Source of the DNA: JAVKSM01 sp039583705 | Lineage (GTDB): Bacteria > Actinomycetota > Actinomycetes > Mycobacteriales > Pseudonocardiaceae | DNA: 16,907 bases | Assembly: GCA_039583705.1 (NCBI GenBank) | Contig: JAVKSM010000072.1 | Coordinates: 1-16,907 of the forward strand | Direction of reading: 5' to 3' | Shown: in pieces, positions 14,501 to 16,907 of the stretch | Layout: each line of letters opens with the position of its first letter | Position numbering within the stretch: the stretch's first letter is position 1 | The notes under the pieces: generated by a model | What the model was told of the DNA's origin: nothing | Database searches by the model: none | What the model saw: only the letters and a program-made list of their open reading frames with translations | Program-made: the position numbers and the translations under genes

Positions 14501-16023
14501 TCGATCTTCTTCGACAGGTCGCCGCGCGCCACCGCGGTCGCCACAGCGGCAATGCTGCGCACCTGGTTGGTGAGGTTGCCGGCCATGAAGTTCACCGAGT
14601 CGGTGAGGTCACGCCAGGTGCCCGCCACCCCCGGCACCTGCGCCTGGCCGCCGAGGCGCCCCTCGGTGCCGACCTCGCGGGCCACCCGGGTCACCTCGTC
14701 GGCGAACGCGGAGAGCTGGTCGACCATCGTGTTCAGGGTGTTCTTCAGCTCCAGGATCTCGCCCCGGGCGTCCACGTCGATCTTCTTCGACAGGTCGCCG
14801 CGCGCCACCGCGGTCGCCACAGCGGCAATGCTGCGCACCTGGTTGGTGAGGTTGCCGGCCATGAAGTTCACCGAGTCGGTGAGGTCACGCCAGGTGCCCG
14901 CCACCCCCGGCACCTGCGCCTGGCCGCCGAGGCGCCCCTCGGTGCCGACCTCGCGGGCCACCCGGGTCACCTCGTCGGCGAACGCGGAGAGCTGGTCGAC
15001 CATCGTGTTCAGGGTGTTCTTCAGCTCCAGCAGCTCCCCGGACACCTCGACGGTGATCTTGCGGCTGAGGTCGCCGAGCGCGACCGCGGTGGCCACCTGG
15101 GAGATGTCGCGGACCTGTGCGGTGAGGTTGCCGGCCATGTAGTTCACCGAGTCGGTGAGGTCGCGCCAGGTGCCGGCGACGCCGGGGAGCTGGGCCTGGC
15201 CGCCGAGGCGCCCCTCGGTGCCGATCTCGCGGGCGACCCTGGTCACCTCGTCGGCGAAGGTGCGCAGCGTATCGGTCATCGAGTTGATGGCGTCGGCCAG
15301 CGACGCGACCTCCCCCCGGGCGGTGACCGTGATCCGTCCGGACAGGTCACCGGCGGCGACCGCCGCCGCCACCGAGGAGATGTCGCGCACCTGGCTGGTG
15401 AGGTTGGAGGCCATGACGTTGACGGAGTCGGTGAGGTCACGCCACACCCCCGACGCGCCCGGCACGTCGGCCTGTCCGCCGAGCTTGCCCTCGGTTCCCA
15501 CCTCGCGCGCCACCCGGGTCACCTCCGAGGCGAACAGCGAGAGCTGCTCCAGCAGCCCGTTGACGGTGTCGCCCAGCCGGGCGAACTCCCCACGCCGCGG
15601 CTGGACCTCCGGCAACGACATCCGCTGCGACAGGTCGCCCTCGGCGACCGCCGCGAGCACTCGGCTCAGCTCCGCGGTCGGGCGCATGAGGTCCTCGATG
15701 AGGCCGTTGACCGACGCGGCGGCCAACGACCAGCCGTCAGCCCCGCCACCGCAGACCAGCCGCTCACCGGGGCGACCCTCCTCGCCCACGGCCTGTCGTA
15801 CCCGCACCAGCTCGCTCACCAGCCACTGGTTGCGCTCCGCGATCTCGTTGACGACACCCGCGATCCGGCCGGGCAGGCCGGTGCCCGAGACCGCCAGGCG
15901 GCGGCGGAAGTTGCCGTCCCGCAGCTCCTCCAGCGCCAGCAGCACCCGCTCCAGGGCCGCGACATCGCCGGACCCGGCGGGCATGACGTGGAGCGTCTCG
16001 GTCGAGGCTGGTTGCGCGCTCAC
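11563..16023 (-). CDS. Soluble group III-type hybrid histidine kinase: 8 HAMP units, GAF, HisKA, HATPase, receiver
   Basis: A 1486-residue cytoplasmic signalling protein with no membrane helix. Order: N-terminal helical region (1-110); eight HAMP-like units marked by GDLS/GDLT(x)KI (about 110-805), seven of the junctions reading VTRVARE(V/I)GT; GAF (about 830-975); coiled coil (about 980-1050); HisKA with MSHELRTPLNSA (His1066); HATPase with LLSNAVKFTHEGG and DTGIGIP; a charged ERVAA/ERTAT linker (about 1290-1320); and a receiver with VLIVDDD and VLMDVMMPELDG (Asp1411). The array of about 92-residue HAMP pairs resembles fungal Nik1-type osmosensing kinases and their actinobacterial relatives. 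The GTG at 16023 is chosen because GGAGG lies 5 nt upstream. Frames further upstream (ATG 16059, ATG 16113, TTG 16137) would translate an irregular 14/15-bp repeat. Two adjacent HAMP units are identical at DNA level. It lies upstream of the STAS gene on the same strand, possibly in one operon. The signal is unknown; stress or osmotic sensing is inferred from the family. Confidence 0.92.
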   Translation of the reverse strand: MSAQPASTETLHVMPAGSGDVAALERVLLALEELRDGNFRRRLAVSGTGLPGRIAGVVNEIAERNQWLVSELVRVRQAVGEEGRPGERLVCGGGADGWSLAAASVNGLIEDLMRPTAELSRVLAAVAEGDLSQRMSLPEVQPRRGEFARLGDTVNGLLEQLSLFASEVTRVAREVGTEGKLGGQADVPGASGVWRDLTDSVNVMASNLTSQVRDISSVAAAVAAGDLSGRITVTARGEVASLADAINSMTDTLRTFADEVTRVAREIGTEGRLGGQAQLPGVAGTWRDLTDSVNYMAGNLTAQVRDISQVATAVALGDLSRKITVEVSGELLELKNTLNTMVDQLSAFADEVTRVAREVGTEGRLGGQAQVPGVAGTWRDLTDSVNFMAGNLTNQVRSIAAVATAVARGDLSKKIDVDARGEILELKNTLNTMVDQLSAFADEVTRVAREVGTEGRLGGQAQVPGVAGTWRDLTDSVNFMAGNLTNQVRSIAAVATAVARGDLSKKIDVDARGEILELKNTLNTMVDQLSAFADEVTRVAREVGTDGRLGGQAQVRGVAGTWKALTDNVNVMAENLTSQVRSIAAVASAVADGDLSKKITVEAKGEVAALAATINGMVDTLRAFGDEVTRVAREVGTEGILGGQARVPNVAGTWKDLTDNVNFMANNLTSQVRNIAQVTTAVANGDLSKKIDVDARGEILELKTTINTMVDRLSAFASEVTRVAREVGTEGTLGGQAEVVGVSGTWQRLTESVNHLAGNLTTQVRAIAAVATAVTAGDLTRQITVDAKGEVAELKDNINQMIANLKETTRTNREQDWLKTNLARISSLMQGHRDLTAMTSLVMSELAPLVEAQYGAFFLARGDDEAETTLELTATYAGARAEGEPPRFALGESLVGQCALDKRTIVVTGAPPGYVTVSSGLGATGEVDLIVLPVLFEGRALGVIELASVTGFTEVHRDLLEGLKETIGVNVNTILANSRTEALLAESQRLAQELRTGSEQLRAQQDELQRSNTELAEKATLLATQNRDIEIKNSEIEQASQELEDRARQLATASRYKSEFMANMSHELRTPLNSALVLAKLLADNLEGNLTTKQVEFARTIYSAGSDLLQLINDILDLAKVEAGRMDLQLGLVPLRGVVRYVEKLYRPLATERGLHLTVEVDPTLPEGLHTDEHRLQQVLRNLLSNAVKFTHEGGVRLRIRSAEPTEVSTAALRTAPSRIAFEVSDTGIGIPADKLAVIFEAFQQADGTTSRKYGGTGLGLSISRELTHLLGGELAVRSEPGVGSTFTLYLPLAAERVAAERVAAERTATERTATERTATAGGVPGVGSDPRPERLAEAEGSPPLVTGELSPAAIRFRGEKVLIVDDDLRNVFALTSLLEVHGLTVSYADNGVAGIRALEQDGEIALVLMDVMMPELDGNTTIAAIREMSQHDDLPIIAVTAKAMKEDRAKSLASGANEHVTKPVDTDHLLRLIAAHLDLVPLAGQ
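12065..12139 (-). repeat. 15-bp tandem repeat, 5 copies, coding ERTAT/ERVAA linker
   Basis: Three copies of GTTGCCGTCCGCTCC (12065-12109) and two of the variant GCCGCCACCCGCTCC (12110-12139), plus partial edges. In the kinase frame they code pentapeptides ERTAT and ERVAA between the HATPase and receiver domains. Copies are identical within each of the two subgroups, which suggests recent expansion. Confidence 0.93.
14387..15030 (-). repeat. 276-bp HAMP-unit tandem duplication, 2.3 copies, no mismatch seen
   Basis: Bases 14387-14754 are identical by eye to 14663-15030, a 276-bp (92-codon) shift over 368 bp. Left of 14387 and right of 14754 the flanking HAMP units differ at many positions. The identity covers silent sites, so this is a very recent duplication or gene conversion, or an assembly artefact, laid on top of an older diverged HAMP array. 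Confidence 0.93.
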
Positions 16024-16040
16024 GTCGGCCTCCGGGGTGA

Positions 16041-16098
16041 CGCATCGGGACTGGCGCATCGGGACTGGCGCATCGGGATTTGGCGTATCGGGATTTGG
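16041..16098 (-). repeat. 14/15-bp tandem repeat (4 copies) in the kinase leader
   Basis: Plus-strand units CGCATCGGGACTGG (16041-16054 and 16055-16068), then CGCATCGGGATTTGG (16069-16083) and CGTATCGGGATTTGG (16084-16098). The 14-bp units are not a multiple of three, which argues that this is untranslated leader or promoter DNA rather than an N-terminal extension of the kinase. It ends 18 bp upstream of the chosen GTG. Confidence 0.88.
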
Positions 16099-16111
16099 CG
16101 CAAAGACTCCC

Positions 16112-16127
16112 ATGGACGAGGGTCCAT
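16112..16127. promoter_or_regulatory. Inverted repeat ATGGAC-N4-GTCCAT in the divergent intergenic region
   Basis: Perfect 6-bp arms (16112-16117 and 16122-16127) with a 4-bp GAGG centre. It lies in the 251-bp region between the divergent kinase and PAS/GAF genes, next to the leader repeat. It could be a regulator binding site serving either gene. No clear promoter boxes could be assigned around it. Confidence 0.3.
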
Positions 16128-16274
16128 CTCGACTCAAGCTACGTCATCTCGCCACGAGGTCCGCTCGGCTGGGCAGAAGATCTACGGGAGATGGCCTAGG
16201 CTCGCAACACATCCGCCGCCCCCGGATGGAAGGAACGGATCGCCGTCAGGAGGCGGGGCCGTCAGGAGATGCGA

Positions 16275-16907
16275 GTGGCCCGTCAGGACATCCGTCTGCG
16301 CAGCGACCCCGACCCGCACGTCGAGGCGACGGTTGTGGCGAGCGGCGGGGCCGCCGACGCGCCGGTTCCGGTCGGCATTCCGGCGTCGATCACAGCCGAG
16401 CTGCTCACCGGGGTGGAGCAGGCGATCGTGGTGCAGGACCCGGCCTCGCGGGTGCGGCTGCTCAGCGGGCGGGCCCGGGAGCTGTTCCCCTCCCTCGCGG
16501 TGGGCGCGCCGCCGACCGGGGTACCGCTGACCGAGTCCGCGGCGGGCGACGGTCACTTCGAGGCCGAGCACGGCGGCCGCGTCCTGCGCGGCTCCTGCCG
16601 CCCGCTGCCGGGGGGCTGGCGCGGCTGGTACGTCACCGAGGCGCCCGCTCCCGCCCGGGCTGCCGCAGTGGGCTTCCTCCTCGAAGCCGCCCGGCAGATC
16701 GCCACCCCGGTCGACCTCGACGGGACGGGGCGGGCGGTCGCGAAGGCCGCCGTTCCCGTGCTCGGCGACTGCGCCCTCGTGCTGCTGCCGGCGCCGCGCC
16801 ACCGGCTCGAATGGTGGTGCTGCGGGGGCGAACGGCTGCTGCTGACCAGTGGGCGGGCGCGGGCGCCGAGCGCCGGGCTGGCTCCGGTGCTCAGCGCGGT
16901 CCTGGGT
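16275..16907 (+). CDS. PAS/GAF sensory protein, probable N-terminus of a SpoIIE/RsbU-type PP2C phosphatase (3' truncated by window)
   Basis: An open frame of 211 codons with no stop before the window edge. The GTG at 16275 has AGGAG (16264-16268) 6 nt upstream; the ATG at 16269 abuts that site and is less likely. After a short variable N-terminus, residues about 32-125 look PAS-like (ITAELLTGVEQAIVVQDPAS, then SGRARELFPSLAVG, ending WRGWYVTEAP). From about residue 132 (VGFLLEAARQIATPVDLD) a GAF-like domain begins, containing AVPVLGDCALVLLPAP. This PAS-GAF order is typical of actinobacterial SpoIIE-family serine phosphatases that dephosphorylate STAS antagonists, and a STAS gene lies nearby. 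The catalytic domain is not visible, so a PAS-GAF kinase is an alternative. It is divergent from the hybrid kinase gene. Confidence 0.7.
   Translation, partial: MARQDIRLRSDPDPHVEATVVASGGAADAPVPVGIPASITAELLTGVEQAIVVQDPASRVRLLSGRARELFPSLAVGAPPTGVPLTESAAGDGHFEAEHGGRVLRGSCRPLPGGWRGWYVTEAPAPARAAAVGFLLEAARQIATPVDLDGTGRAVAKAAVPVLGDCALVLLPAPRHRLEWWCCGGERLLLTSGRARAPSAGLAPVLSAVLG

Noticed and set aside
16125..16151. 7-bp direct repeat CATCTCG, 20-bp period
   Set aside because: Too short to separate from chance in a 250-bp GC-rich region, and part of the first copy belongs to the palindrome at 16112-16127.
12502..16530. A 1342-codon plus-strand open frame covering the HAMP array
   Set aside because: It is antisense to the hybrid kinase, whose domains are unmistakable. 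The long frame results from high GC3 and the repeated units; its product is His/Gly/Arg/Val-rich with no domain.

Overview
The window is very GC-rich actinobacterial chromosome. Support comes from near-saturated third-position GC, frequent GTG starts, the MurT/GatD pair, DivIVA/FilP-type coiled-coil and STAS/SpoIIE-type proteins, and apparently leaderless genes with TANNNT -10 boxes. A Frankia-, Micromonospora- or Streptomyces-like lineage is plausible, but genus cannot be fixed from sequence alone. It is draft assembly: 100 N mark a gap at 6175-6274. Most long antiparallel open frames are GC-driven shadows and were left out.

Layout. (1) 28-4156, cell-wall block: a divergent monofunctional GT51 transglycosylase (-), an orphan sensor histidine kinase facing away from it (+), then murT-gatD (+), whose product amidates the lipid II stem-peptide glutamate. 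(2) 4157-7352, glycan/glycolipid block: a translationally coupled PIG-L deacetylase and LPG_synthase_TM-type membrane protein (-), divergent from a GT4 glycosyltransferase (+) interrupted by the gap inside a Gly/Gln tandem repeat. A perfect hairpin at 7332-7352 separates it from the next block and carries a stop codon on each strand. (3) 7347-9144: a start-less but coding-like 3' gene remnant and a GH13 alpha-glucosidase (-). (4) 9386-10026: an RHH antitoxin/PIN toxin operon (-), apparently leaderless, with an 8-bp tandem repeat at its promoter. (5) 10120-10941: a DivIVA/FilP-like coiled-coil protein (+), also apparently leaderless. (6) 11018-16907, signalling block: a STAS anti-sigma antagonist and a giant soluble hybrid histidine kinase (8 HAMP units, GAF, HisKA, HATPase, receiver) on the minus strand, divergent from the 5' part of a PAS/GAF protein that resembles the sensory half of a SpoIIE/RsbU phosphatase and runs off the right edge.

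The genes suggest two linked themes, envelope building (1, 2) and stress or partner-switching signalling (6). The most unusual property is the density of short tandem repeats. They lie in protein linkers (GGSGT in the deacetylase, GQGG in the glycosyltransferase, ERTAT/ERVAA in the kinase), in intergenic or leader DNA (11, 8, 18, 14 and 14/15-bp units), and as an exact 276-bp HAMP-unit duplication. No complete novel defence or mobile system was recognised, and no tRNA, rRNA, CRISPR or insertion sequence was seen.
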